Shown one piece after another: positions 28,140 to 37,443 of a stretch of 64,000 bases of DNA. A program made the translations under genes and the position numbers. A model generated the notes under the pieces. The model did no database searches. It was not told where the DNA came from and worked only from the letters and a program-made list of their open reading frames with translations. Source of the stretch: Thiodiazotropha sp040506775 (GTDB lineage Bacteria; Pseudomonadota; Gammaproteobacteria; Chromatiales; Chromatiaceae); NCBI GenBank assembly GCA_040506775.1, contig JBEVWC010000002.1, positions 310,001-374,000 on the forward strand, in the 5' to 3' direction. Position 1 is the stretch's first letter. Each line of letters starts with the position of its first letter.

Positions 28140-28916
28140 TTGAGTGAACAAAACAGCCAACCCGCCAGCAAACGGGTCGATGCCCAGGTGCCACTGGGCG
28201 AGGAAATTCTGCGTTTTTCCGCCGAGATCTCCGATGAGAGCGTTCAGGTACATGACCTGCTGCCTCTGTTTCAGGATATCACCAACAAGGTGGTTTCGGT
28301 GGCCATACAAGGCGTAGAGGAAAAAGGTCAGCAAATCTCCTGCCGAAGTGGTTGTGGCGCCTGCTGCTCACAACTGGTCCCGATCAGTCGTGCCGAGGGT
28401 TACGCCTTGTTGGCTCTCATCGAACAAATGCCCGAGGATCGGCAGGCGGCGGTTAAAGCACGATTCGAGCACAATCTCCTGCGTTTCAACGAGAGCGGAT
28501 TGAATCAGGATCTGGAGTATGCTTTCAGGGAGAATGACCGGAAGGTGCTGCGCCGTGTGGGTCTGGATTATTTCAAGCTGAACCTGCCCTGTCCGTTTCT
28601 GCACAACCAATCCTGCAGCATTCATCCCGCACGTCCCCTCAGCTGCCGGGAGTTTCTCGTGGTTTCCGATCCGCAGCACTGCTCCGATCCCAGTCCGAAG
28701 ACAATCCAAAATGTGGTTCTGCCGGCCCAGGTTTCCAAGATCGTGTATGAAATGTGCTATCAGCACCAGGAACAGGTGCGGGGTTATTTGCCGATGACAC
28801 TGCTCTACCAGCAGGAATCGGAACTAAAACGCCTGATGCCGGGTCACCCGGCCTCGGAATTGGTGAGCGAGTTTTTCAGCCGGCTGCTACAGGCCGTACA
28901 GAAAAAGGATGATTGA
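28140..28916 (+). CDS. YkgJ-family cysteine-cluster protein
   Basis: Translation begins at TTG 28140 (MSEQNSQP), giving 258 residues. The cysteine cluster typical of YkgJ is present: CRSGCGACCSQLVPIS (about 62-77) and CPFLHNQSCSIHPARPLSCREF (about 145-167). These cysteines are predicted to bind zinc or an Fe-S cluster; no biochemical function is firmly known. The C-terminal third is helical. It is divergent from the GNAT gene, with 48 bases between starts. No membrane segment is seen. Confidence 0.85.
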   Translation: MSEQNSQPASKRVDAQVPLGEEILRFSAEISDESVQVHDLLPLFQDITNKVVSVAIQGVEEKGQQISCRSGCGACCSQLVPISRAEGYALLALIEQMPEDRQAAVKARFEHNLLRFNESGLNQDLEYAFRENDRKVLRRVGLDYFKLNLPCPFLHNQSCSIHPARPLSCREFLVVSDPQHCSDPSPKTIQNVVLPAQVSKIVYEMCYQHQEQVRGYLPMTLLYQQESELKRLMPGHPASELVSEFFSRLLQAVQKKDD

Positions 28917-28974
28917 CCCGGCTGCCAGCAGCCAGGTGGTTGATGATCGGCTGTTTTCCTCACTGACCCCCTCG

Positions 28975-31335
28975 TCAGAGTTCCATTCGCAAGCCGATAT
29001 TGATGGTGTTGGACGACCAGTTGCTGTGGGCCATGAGGGTGCCGTAGTCGAGGAATAGCACCGTACCCTGGCGGAACTGGGCCGTCACACCGAGTCTCAG
29101 ACGCAGGTAGTCCCGGTCCGGATTATCCGTCTCGATGCGGATTGCATTGCCACTGGGGTCTTCTGAAAAATAGGCGTTGATCACCTGCGCGTCATCCTTG
29201 AACTCATGCAGCCAGTCGAGCCGGGTGTAGGGGATCAGCACGCCCCAGGGGGTGCTGTGGGTGTAGGAGAGTTTGCCACCGAAGTTGACCGTCAGCCAGG
29301 TCTGGTCCGTGGCATCGACCCGGGTGGTCCAGCCTCCACCGGAGGCATTGGGATCGGAGGCCGTCTCCTCGAATCCGTCGACATCCGAGCGGATGTACTC
29401 CAGGTCCGCGCGGGGACCGAAGGTCCATGGACCGCTGAGAAAATCATAACCCGAGCCTGCAAACAGGCTGAACAGGCTGCCATCGTAATCCGACTTCATC
29501 TCCTGGTTCACACTGGCCAGTCCTTCCAGTTCATACGCGACCACGCGCCGCTGTTTGAAGTTGTTTGAACCGTAACTCAGGGAGAAATCCACAAAGTACT
29601 GCTGCTTTCCGTAGTAGGTGCCATACAGGCTGACACTGTAGCCGGTGGTGTCCAGATCACCCAGGCCATCCGCCAGGGTGGTGTTGGTGTCGATGTAGCC
29701 CACCGCGCCACCGAGAATGAACTGATTGGTAAAGCGGTAGTCCGCGCCCAGGGTGATGCCATAGGTGTCGAAGTCCAGGCCCGACTCATTATCGGTCGAG
29801 TCCTTGCTGCCGGAGCTGATGTCGCCGGTGAGGAAGATGCCGAAGCGGTTTTCCAGCAGGGCATTGTCGGCACTCGCACCGGCGCCACGGCGCAGCTGCT
29901 TCTGATAGGCCGTGGCGAGTTTGCCGATCGGCAGATCCTGGCCGTAGAGCTTCAGATCCAGGCCCTGGAAGGAGAGGCCGCGAACCCCGGCTCGCAGGGC
30001 ATTGATACGGGTGCCGAGATTCCGGGTCTGGGCCTCGCCACCCTGACGCGCGGTCCGATTGGCCTTGGTGGCGGATTCCGGGGTGATCTGGAAGAGTGCG
30101 GAGCTGGTTCCGGTGACACCCTCGTAGGCGGCGGTGACCACCGCGTTACAGTCTTCCTGCATGCGCGGACTGATCTCGCCGCTGAGGCAGGCCTCGGCAA
30201 TGATCTGGCTGGTGGCCACTGCGTTGAGATCGTCACCCACATAGGGCAGCAGCAGATTGGCCACATAGTCCACAGAGGGGGCGGCGGCGCCGGTGAGCGG
30301 CACCAGGGTGGTGTTAGCGTCGCTGGAGATGACCAGTTGACCGGTCTGGGTCCCCGGTGTTTGCGGGGTGAAACTGACCGAAATACTGCACTGGCTGCCT
30401 GCGGCAAGCTGGGAACCGCAATCATTGCTCTGGGCGAATTCCCCCTCGGTGGTGATGCCGATGATTGCGATGCTCACGTCGCTTTCATTACTCAGGGTTA
30501 CGGCCTGGGCAACACTGCTGGAACCGGTATCGGTTTGCGGGAAACTCAGGGAACCCGGTGATACCGAGGTTTGCAGGGCAGAGGCCATGAGTGTCAGGGG
30601 AATGCGCTTCTCCAGGGAGCCGCTGTTACTGCTGCCCAGGATCAGCAGTTCACCACTCTGCTCACCCGCCAGGGTGGGGCTGGCACTGACCTGGATGGTG
30701 CAACTGGCGCCTGCGTTCAGCACGGAAGGGCAGTTGTCACTGTGTTCGAACGGTGAGGCTGTGGTGATCGAGGTGAGGCTGATCGGAGCGTTTCCCGAAT
30801 TGCTCAATGCTACGCTGACCGGCTGACTGGTGCTGTTCACCGAAAGGGTACCGAAATCCACCTCGCTGACCCCTGAGGTCAGTTCGCCATCCACTCCCGT
30901 ACCCGTCAATGCCACGCTCAGGTTGACCTGTCGTCCGACCAGGTCGATGGGCGGCGGATCAAGTGCCGGGTCGTTCGCGCTGATCAGCAGTTCACCACTC
31001 TGGCTGCCCGCCGAGCCAGGTGCGAAAGAGACGCTGATCTGGCAGTGTTGATTGGGTCCGAGGGAGGTGCTGCAGGCTGAGTCAGCGATAAAATCACCGC
31101 TGGTCGTGATGGAGTAGAGGGTAACGAAGAAGGTGTCTGAGGTGTTGGTCAGGGTGACGGTTTGTGCCTGACCGGTGGTTCCGGCATCGACTTCGCCGAA
31201 GTCGATGCCGGTGGGAGAATAGTTCAGAAGAGCGAGAACTTGGCCCGATCCCGATAACAGCAGGAGAAGCAGTAGCAGTTGAAATATTCTGTGATGTTTC
31301 TCTGTTTGAATTGCGTCGTTATCGTTCGGAAGCAT
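28975..31335 (-). CDS. Autotransporter with choice-of-anchor-D repeats
   Basis: The 786-residue protein has a long signal sequence (hydrophobic core LLLLLLLLSGSGQVLA, about 20-36). At least three Ig-like choice-of-anchor-D/HYDIN repeats follow (about 37-140, 143-250, 255-350), recognised by repeated FG.VDAGTT, NQHCQISVSFAP, SGELLISA and GTQTGQLVISS. After a linker (about 350-500) comes an autotransporter beta-barrel (about 510-786) with FDTYGITLGADYRFTNQFILGGAVGY and ending INIGLRMEL. It should insert in the outer membrane and display the Ig-like repeats. It is eight bases downstream of the caspase-like gene on the same strand, so both are probably co-transcribed. Confidence 0.9.
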   Translation of the reverse strand: MLPNDNDAIQTEKHHRIFQLLLLLLLLSGSGQVLALLNYSPTGIDFGEVDAGTTGQAQTVTLTNTSDTFFVTLYSITTSGDFIADSACSTSLGPNQHCQISVSFAPGSAGSQSGELLISANDPALDPPPIDLVGRQVNLSVALTGTGVDGELTSGVSEVDFGTLSVNSTSQPVSVALSNSGNAPISLTSITTASPFEHSDNCPSVLNAGASCTIQVSASPTLAGEQSGELLILGSSNSGSLEKRIPLTLMASALQTSVSPGSLSFPQTDTGSSSVAQAVTLSNESDVSIAIIGITTEGEFAQSNDCGSQLAAGSQCSISVSFTPQTPGTQTGQLVISSDANTTLVPLTGAAAPSVDYVANLLLPYVGDDLNAVATSQIIAEACLSGEISPRMQEDCNAVVTAAYEGVTGTSSALFQITPESATKANRTARQGGEAQTRNLGTRINALRAGVRGLSFQGLDLKLYGQDLPIGKLATAYQKQLRRGAGASADNALLENRFGIFLTGDISSGSKDSTDNESGLDFDTYGITLGADYRFTNQFILGGAVGYIDTNTTLADGLGDLDTTGYSVSLYGTYYGKQQYFVDFSLSYGSNNFKQRRVVAYELEGLASVNQEMKSDYDGSLFSLFAGSGYDFLSGPWTFGPRADLEYIRSDVDGFEETASDPNASGGGWTTRVDATDQTWLTVNFGGKLSYTHSTPWGVLIPYTRLDWLHEFKDDAQVINAYFSEDPSGNAIRIETDNPDRDYLRLRLGVTAQFRQGTVLFLDYGTLMAHSNWSSNTINIGLRMEL

Positions 31336-31343
31336 GTTACTCC

Positions 31344-33917
31344 TTATCCCTTGGGTATAAAGAAGAACTCTCCCGCTTCGTGTCCCCCATGCTTGATTGG
31401 TGCGTATTCCGGTATCTGGTCAATACCGAATCTGGAAGCGGTCTTTTGTACTTCTTTGGCTAAACTGCGAAAGAGACTGTACGCTTCCAGGATATCGTCA
31501 TTGTCCTGCAAAGACTTTAGGAAGAATCTCGCAAAAACTGAATGTTTTCCTCCGCCCTGATCCAATACCGGTTTGAGGCCGCCTGAGGTCAGTACGGTTC
31601 TGGAACGGGTTTTGGCCATGACCTTCAGCCACTTGTCCTTGGCTTCGCTGGACATGCCGGCGTCCAGGCGAGCCATGGACGAACGGGTCAGAGCACCGGA
31701 ATAGCAGGAATCGGCTACCACCAGGATGTGTTTGGCAGACATCGCGTTGAGAATGTCAGTAATAGCGATATTGGATATCCAGTTGGCGGTGCTGTTCGGC
31801 TCTGCATCCACTGGCAACCAATAGCCACGCAGGTTGACACGATCCAGTTCCCCATGTCCTGCATAGTAGATCAGCAGATTGTCATTCTCGGTCAACTCCT
31901 CACGCAGCTGGTTTAATGCAGAGAGCATGTCATAGCGAGTGGCGTCCATCAGGACTGTGGTGGAGAAACCATATTTGTTGCGCAGGATGTCCGCAGTTTC
32001 CTGAGCGTCATAACTGGCGGTGACCAGGTTGGGAAAGTTCTGGTACTGATTGTTACCGATGATTAACGCATAGAATTTTCCGAAATTAACTCTGGGCTGC
32101 AATCGGTTCGGTGTTTCGCTCAGGGGCTGTTGCGCATCGGGCGTACTGGACTGACCGGCATAGCGCATTTTGGGAATCAGCAGGAATTCCAGGCTGGTGG
32201 ATTGACCTTGCTTATCGACTGCCATCATGCGCACGGGGGTCTGTTCGTCCTCCACCGCGACGCGGGTGGTGAAAATGCCCAGAGGATCGGGTTGCAACCC
32301 TTTGTCATTGACCGTGAACGAGACCAGGCCCGCCGGTGCCATCACTTTACCTGTGATGATTCGCTCACGAGCTGCGGACCTGAGACGGATGCTCGGCATG
32401 CCGCGGGTCAGGGCGATTGGGGGATCAATGATCTCAATACTCGGTCCGGTCAGGGCGGCGGTCTTCTGCTGACTGCGCAGGTCTGTCAACTGGGTACGAT
32501 AGCGGAGTGCCTCAGCCTGGTATCGGTCGATTTTCACCTGTTGCTTTTGGATTTCATCCAAATACTGTTGCTCGGCTGTTCTGAGTTGCTTCAGCTCCTG
32601 CTCCTTTCGCGCTGCCAGGGTTTTGGCTGCAACCAGTTCCCTTTGAGCTTCAGTGAGACGTTCCTGCTGAAGGTCTCGCTCCGGGCTGTTACGTTGGGCC
32701 TCGGTCAGGCGCGCCACCTCCTGTTCCAGGGTGATGGTCTTATTGGTGGCCTCAATCAGGGATTTCTGGGTCGCTTCCAATTGGCTGCGCTGGTCCGCGA
32801 GTTTCGGCTGCTGCTTCTGCAACACCTGGTTGGCGGCTACGAGTTCTGCCTGGGTCTGATCGAATTTCTTTTTCAGCCTGACAATCTCTCCGCTCTGCTG
32901 CTGTAACGCTTCTTGAAGTTGCTGATTCTCCTGAGCGGAAAATTGCAAGGCCCCTTGCATCTCTGTGCGTTGATCGCTGAGCTGGGATTCCAGGGTGCTG
33001 ATCGATTGCTGCTGATTCTGGACGATCGCCTCCTGTTGCGAGAGTTGCTGGCGAAGCTGTTCGAGTTCCGCGCTGTTGTCTGGTACTGGCACCTGTGCGG
33101 TGGTCAGGGTCGGAGTCGGGTATTGATCGATCTGCTGACGCAGGCTCAACATCCGGTCCTGAGCTTCATTGAGTTTCTTGCGCTGGGCAGAGAGCTGCCC
33201 CTGGGTTTTTTGAAGTTGCTGGCGCAGCTGTTCGCTTTCCGCCTGTTGTTGTTGGCGTTCCTGCTTCAGCAGACGTAGTTCGTTACGCTCTGCCTTGGAG
33301 ATCTCTATGGACGAGGAGAACTGAAGATTGTCCTGTTCCAGTCCGGAGGCTTTGCGGTACCAGTTGAGCGCCTCGGCCAAATCCTTGTTCACCCCGAGGC
33401 CCTTCTCATAGAGAAAACCGAGATTGATGCGGGCTCGGGAGTTACCCTGCTCAGCCGCCTTTTGATACCAGGCGGCGGCAGTCTGGTAATCGGGTTGGAT
33501 GCCGAGCCCTTTTTCGTAGATTTCACCGACGTAGTTCTGAGCTTCCGGGTCTCCCTGCTGGGCCATTGGAAGCCAGACGTTGAGTGCGGTACGGTAGTCT
33601 GCCCGATCGAAAGCGACATACTCGCCACCGCGAATTTCACATTCCGTTGCGGAGGTTTTGACGGGACGCCTCGGGGAGACGTAGGTCATGCTTGAACCGA
33701 GTTTGCGTACCTGGCCGGGTAACAGGCAGTCGACGATGAGAAACTTCTCCGGATTACCACCCACCTCAGCCCCGTCGGGCGCTGCGGTGATGGTTTCCTG
33801 TGACTGGCAGCCGGCCAGACCAAGACTGACCGTGATCAGGGTTGAGAGGATCAGGGTGATCGGATTGAAACGGTATTTCCAAGTTGTGGCGAATGATGCA
33901 AGCATAGTCTGTCCCAA
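31344..33917 (-). CDS. Caspase-fold (peptidase C14) lipoprotein with Sel1 repeats and coiled coil
   Basis: The 857-residue protein has a lipoprotein signal (LILSTLITVSLGLAGC, Cys about 37). Two Sel1-like repeats (about 115-195: GDPEAQNYVGEIYEKGLGI, GNSRARINLGFLYEKGLGV) are followed by a very long Gln-rich coiled coil (about 205-490). A beta-rich spacer (about 500-600) leads to a caspase domain (about 620-857). The catalytic dyad is visible: His688 in YYAGHGELD and Cys738 in VVADSCYSGAL. Such proteins would face the periplasm, tethered to a membrane. It is upstream of, and probably co-transcribed with, the autotransporter. An ATG at 33905 is an alternative start. Confidence 0.92.
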   Translation of the reverse strand: MGQTMLASFATTWKYRFNPITLILSTLITVSLGLAGCQSQETITAAPDGAEVGGNPEKFLIVDCLLPGQVRKLGSSMTYVSPRRPVKTSATECEIRGGEYVAFDRADYRTALNVWLPMAQQGDPEAQNYVGEIYEKGLGIQPDYQTAAAWYQKAAEQGNSRARINLGFLYEKGLGVNKDLAEALNWYRKASGLEQDNLQFSSSIEISKAERNELRLLKQERQQQQAESEQLRQQLQKTQGQLSAQRKKLNEAQDRMLSLRQQIDQYPTPTLTTAQVPVPDNSAELEQLRQQLSQQEAIVQNQQQSISTLESQLSDQRTEMQGALQFSAQENQQLQEALQQQSGEIVRLKKKFDQTQAELVAANQVLQKQQPKLADQRSQLEATQKSLIEATNKTITLEQEVARLTEAQRNSPERDLQQERLTEAQRELVAAKTLAARKEQELKQLRTAEQQYLDEIQKQQVKIDRYQAEALRYRTQLTDLRSQQKTAALTGPSIEIIDPPIALTRGMPSIRLRSAARERIITGKVMAPAGLVSFTVNDKGLQPDPLGIFTTRVAVEDEQTPVRMMAVDKQGQSTSLEFLLIPKMRYAGQSSTPDAQQPLSETPNRLQPRVNFGKFYALIIGNNQYQNFPNLVTASYDAQETADILRNKYGFSTTVLMDATRYDMLSALNQLREELTENDNLLIYYAGHGELDRVNLRGYWLPVDAEPNSTANWISNIAITDILNAMSAKHILVVADSCYSGALTRSSMARLDAGMSSEAKDKWLKVMAKTRSRTVLTSGGLKPVLDQGGGKHSVFARFFLKSLQDNDDILEAYSLFRSLAKEVQKTASRFGIDQIPEYAPIKHGGHEAGEFFFIPKG

Positions 33918-33948
33918 GATCGTTTCGAATGTTTGTCAGGCGTACTGT

Positions 33949-34016
33949 CTCAGTTCCAGGGTTGATTTCAGCGCAATGGGCTCTACCAAGTTTCTAAAAT
34001 CAACCCTGGGTCTGAG
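33949..34016. repeat. Imperfect 23-base inverted repeat between divergent lipoprotein genes
   Basis: The arms at 33949-33971 and 33994-34016 match over CTCAG, then CCAGGGTTGATTT, then AG, with three mismatches and a 22-base loop. The inner 13 bases are perfect (33956-33968 against 33997-34009). It lies in the 159-base gap between the caspase lipoprotein (leftward) and a hydrolase lipoprotein (rightward). It may be a dyad operator for both promoters, an RNA hairpin, or a small mobile repeat. Confidence 0.6.
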
Positions 34017-34076
34017 GCAATACATTTGAAGAATAGACAAATTGTCTGGTGCTGAAAACGCCTTACAATTCCTACT

Positions 34077-34931
34077 ATGACATATTCACGTATTTTGTGC
34101 GGTGCAGTATTGGTGTTGCTGATGGCTTGCAGCAGCCCGAGTATGCGCTTTGACCAGACCGCGGATGGACTGGGTTTGAGTTTCCGGGACATTCAGGGAA
34201 CGGGATTCACCCATCGGGTCTATTTCAACCCGGCAAACCGGCACAACGGGGTGCTGCATGTCTATCTCGGGGGTGACGGTACACCCTGGATCGGCGGTGT
34301 GGTGGTGGCATCGGATCCGACACCCAGAAATCCGGTGGGTCTGAAACTGATGGCCATGGACAAGCAGGACAGCCTCTATCTGGGCCGCCCCTGTTACCAC
34401 GGAAATGCGCGGGCGCCAGACTGTGATCCCGTGCTGTGGACCTCTGCCCGGTACTCGGAAACGGTGGTCCAGAGCATGGCCAGTGTGGTGCGGGAAATCA
34501 TCGAAACACGGGGATACCAGGAACTGGTATTCATCGGCTTCAGTGGTGGCGGCACCCTGGCGATGATCCTTGCCGATCGATTCGCACAGACCCGCCAGGT
34601 GATCACCCTGGCCGGCAACCTGGATATCGAGGCCTGGGTAAAACTGCATCACTACGATGCACTCACGGGATCGCTCAATCCCCGTGCGTTGCCCCCCCTG
34701 CGCGAGGACATCCTGCAGTATCATCTGGCGGGCGGGCAGGATACGAACATTCCCCCTGATCTGATCGAACAGGCGATCGCCGCACAGCCCCGGGCCCAGT
34801 TTCTGCGCTTTGACCGGTTCACCCACGGTTGTTGTTGGGAGACGGTCTGGGATGAGGTGCTGCAATGCGTGCAGACAGGCTGCGACTGGCATGCGGAACG
34901 CGGTTCTGGGGAATTCGCTGCCGGGCAGTGA
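34077..34931 (+). CDS. Alpha/beta-hydrolase-fold lipoprotein
   Basis: The 284-residue protein has a lipobox (VLVLLMAC, Cys about 18). The mature part has an HVYLGGDGTPW oxyanion-like segment, the nucleophile elbow GFSGGG (about 155-160) and a C-terminal DRFTHGCCW with a likely catalytic His. These are alpha/beta-hydrolase features, probably an esterase; the substrate is unknown. The C-terminus has a Cys cluster (GCCWETVWDEVLQCVQTGC), perhaps disulphide-bonded in the periplasm. It is divergent from the caspase lipoprotein. The stop coincides with the start of a palindromic repeat. Confidence 0.78.
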   Translation: MTYSRILCGAVLVLLMACSSPSMRFDQTADGLGLSFRDIQGTGFTHRVYFNPANRHNGVLHVYLGGDGTPWIGGVVVASDPTPRNPVGLKLMAMDKQDSLYLGRPCYHGNARAPDCDPVLWTSARYSETVVQSMASVVREIIETRGYQELVFIGFSGGGTLAMILADRFAQTRQVITLAGNLDIEAWVKLHHYDALTGSLNPRALPPLREDILQYHLAGGQDTNIPPDLIEQAIAAQPRAQFLRFDRFTHGCCWETVWDEVLQCVQTGCDWHAERGSGEFAAGQ

Positions 34932-35042
34932 TCCCGGATTCCGCTTCGCTGCACCCGGGCTATGCTGCTCGGACCACATGGGGACCTCAAAGGGCGCGAG
35001 CATCATCCCCTAGCCCGGGTGAAACGAAGTGGAACCCGGGAT
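34931..35042. repeat. Palindromic repeat element with two 32-base inverted arms
   Basis: The arm at 34931-34962 (ATCCCGGATTCCGCTTCGCT and onward to CACCCGGGCTA) is an imperfect reverse complement of 35011-35042, which ends GTGGAACCCGGGAT. About 28 of 32 positions match. The 48-base centre has no gene. This form (CCCGGGTTCCACTTCG with CACCCGGGCTA) looks like a REP/MITE-type repeat scattered through gammaproteobacterial genomes. The remaining ~190 bases to the next gene show nothing else that I can identify. Confidence 0.7.
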
Positions 35043-35235
35043 CCGGCAGAATGCGAAGCACTGCAGGTGCCACAAGGCCCCGCAGAAGCGGGAATGGGCT
35101 TGAACTATAATTTGAGCGGGCTGGTTCGCACACTTTGCTTCATAGCTGTACCAGGATGACAGCCTCACCCAAAGGACAGGGGAGCCGGTCCTTGCCGGAT
35201 TCCCGATACCGCAATCACTTCACAGGTAAGCGGCC

Positions 35236-35478
35236 ATGATCCATTCCCAGTACAAACACCAGGTTGGCGCTCCCGATCCTCAACTCAAGACCTCACCGAT
35301 TCTCGATGACGAGGATCTCGAGGATTACTCCTGGGCTGCGGAAGAGGGTGACGGAGCATGCTATTTCAATGATCGTACCTATGCGCTCGGTGATTATGTG
35401 TGCAGCGGCGATGAACGCCTGAGATGTGAGAATCTGGGCGTTTGGGTGCGTGAAGGCAGCTGTAATTCCAAGGGTTGA
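35236..35478 (+). CDS. Small cysteine-containing protein, DUF1496-like
   Basis: The 80-residue protein is acidic in its N-terminal half (DDEDLEDYSWAAEEGDG). A C-terminal core has ACYFNDRTYALGDYVC, LRCENLGVWVREGSC, that is four Cys arranged around a Tyr/Trp pattern resembling DUF1496 (E. coli YnjH). No signal peptide is evident. It lies alone between the palindromic repeat and the convergent phosphorylase gene, which ends 40 bases after its stop. Function is unknown. Confidence 0.6.
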   Translation: MIHSQYKHQVGAPDPQLKTSPILDDEDLEDYSWAAEEGDGACYFNDRTYALGDYVCSGDERLRCENLGVWVREGSCNSKG

Positions 35479-35518
35479 TCGGAGCCTGGCGGCAGGTGGG
35501 GTTAAGGGTTTCCCCCAT

Positions 35519-37225
35519 TCAGCGGATGTAAGCCTCGGTCGCGTAGCGACGCATCATGCGCAGACTGTTGAAATAGGAGGCGTTCTTGCTGATCGCGCCT
35601 TTCATGATCCGGATCCAGCCGGTCCGGTCATCGTGGTACAGAGGCAGCACCCGTGCGTCCAGTTTGCGGTAGAGGGAGTCTGCATCCGCCCGGTCCAGAT
35701 CCGGGATCTCCGGGGTGCCGATGGCCCAGCCGGTGACATCTTCGATACAACCCTCCACCCACCAGCCATCGACGATACTCAGGTTGGGCACCCCATTGAG
35801 TGCCGCCTTCATGCCGCTGGTTCCTGAGGCCTCGAGGGGACGCTTGGGGGTGTTGAGCCACAGGTCCGATCCGGACACCATGAGCAGCGCCTGAGCCATG
35901 TCGTAGTTTGGCAGATAGGCCCAGCGGCAATGTGTGCCCGCCGAGTTGCAGATCCTGAACAGGGACTGCAGCAGTTCCTTGCCAGGTTCGTCATGGGGAT
36001 GGGCCTTGCCCGCCATGAGCAGTTGAAATGGGTGTTTTTCCGCAATCTCCCAGAGTCTCTGGGGATCGTGGAACAGCAGATAAGGCCGTTTGTAGGCGGT
36101 GATGCGTCGGGCAAAACCGATGATCGGCAGGTCCGCATCGAAATGTGTGCCGCTGATCTGGCTCACATGTTCGATCAGCACCCGTTTGGCTTCTCTATGA
36201 GCCTCCCAGATCTCATCGTCCGGTATCTGGTCCGCGCGCACCAGCAGTTCCGGCTCATGGCGCCAGTTGGGCAGATGGTGATCGTAGAGATGTTGCAGAC
36301 TGGGAGCGGCCCAGGTGCGGGGGTGTATGCCGTTGGTCACGGCATGCACCCGGTAACCCGGATAGAGCCTGCGGGAGATCTCCGCATGGGATTTGGCCAC
36401 GCCGTTGACATAGCCACTCAGGGAGAGGGCCAGCTGAGTCATGTTGAGGTGTTCCTCGCCGGCCAGGCTGCGCACCACAGACAGATCGAGGTAGTCGCCG
36501 AGCAGGCGTTCCACCTGTGCGTAGTCGAACTGATCGTGTCCCGACTCCACCGGGGTATGGGTGGTGAAGAGACACAGATCCCGGACCCGCGCGATGTCAT
36601 GGGAGAGATCCGGTACGGCGTGATTACGGCGGCTGCGCGGCGACTCCCAGAGCAGTTCCAGGGCCAACAGGGCGGAGTGGCCCTCATTCATGTGGTAGGT
36701 GTTGATTTCGAAGCCGAGTGCTCTGAGAATCCGCACTCCGCCGATACCCAGCACGATCTCCTGGGTCAGGCGGTAAATCTCGTCGCCGCCGTACAGGCGA
36801 TCGGTGATACGCCGGTCCTGGGGGGCATTCTCCTCGAGGTCGGTATCGAGCAACAGCACCGGCACCAGATAGCCGGAGCCTCCCTCAAGGGTATGCAGCC
36901 AGGCCTGAACCCAGACATCGCGACCCTCGATGGGGACACTGATCTTTGCCCGAAGAGGTGTACACCACTGTATCGGGTCCCAGGATTCGGGTGTTTCGAT
37001 CTGATGACCTTCAGAGTCCAGTGCCTGATGAAAATATCCCTGGCGGCTGATCAGGGTGACCCCCACCAGGGGCAGTTCCAGATCAGCTGCGGATCTCAGT
37101 GTGTCTCCCGCCAGTACCCCGAGACCACCGCTGTAGGTGGGGATCTCGCTGCGCAGACCGATCTCCATGGAGAAATAGGCGATCGATCGGCGGTAGAGAA
37201 ATGGGGTGAAGCGTGTCTGTGACAT
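35519..37225 (-). CDS. glgP: Alpha-glucan (glycogen/maltodextrin) phosphorylase, short form
   Basis: The 568-residue protein matches the TIGR02094-type alpha-glucan phosphorylases: YFSMEIGLRSEIPTYSGGLGVLAGDTL near 17, YHMNEGHSALLALELL near 175, NGIHPRTWAAPSL near 305 and SGTSGMKAALNGVPNLS near 475, which carries the pyridoxal-phosphate lysine. It releases glucose-1-phosphate from storage glucans in the cytoplasm. It is shorter than the classic 800-residue GlgP, as is usual for this subfamily. No other glycogen gene is adjacent. Confidence 0.9.
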   Translation of the reverse strand: MSQTRFTPFLYRRSIAYFSMEIGLRSEIPTYSGGLGVLAGDTLRSAADLELPLVGVTLISRQGYFHQALDSEGHQIETPESWDPIQWCTPLRAKISVPIEGRDVWVQAWLHTLEGGSGYLVPVLLLDTDLEENAPQDRRITDRLYGGDEIYRLTQEIVLGIGGVRILRALGFEINTYHMNEGHSALLALELLWESPRSRRNHAVPDLSHDIARVRDLCLFTTHTPVESGHDQFDYAQVERLLGDYLDLSVVRSLAGEEHLNMTQLALSLSGYVNGVAKSHAEISRRLYPGYRVHAVTNGIHPRTWAAPSLQHLYDHHLPNWRHEPELLVRADQIPDDEIWEAHREAKRVLIEHVSQISGTHFDADLPIIGFARRITAYKRPYLLFHDPQRLWEIAEKHPFQLLMAGKAHPHDEPGKELLQSLFRICNSAGTHCRWAYLPNYDMAQALLMVSGSDLWLNTPKRPLEASGTSGMKAALNGVPNLSIVDGWWVEGCIEDVTGWAIGTPEIPDLDRADADSLYRKLDARVLPLYHDDRTGWIRIMKGAISKNASYFNSLRMMRRYATEAYIR

Positions 37226-37443
37226 TGTGTGCGGATCCTTGCGCGATTGTCATGGTTTGTGATGTGACATTTAGAGCATAGACCAGTCTTGAAGGTCACG
37301 ACGTGGCGCATGAAAAGTGCGACTGAAGGTCACCCGAGGCTGTGTATCAGCGTCCTGAAGCGTCTAAAATTAAATAGGCAGGAGTCTCGATTTCAGTGTC
37401 AGATACGGACCCTGGGTCCGTTCCAATCGGGAGGGGCTTGAAT

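Noticed and set aside
35930..37222. Plus-strand open frame of 430 codons
   Set aside because: Mirror frame of the alpha-glucan phosphorylase, which has clear catalytic motifs.
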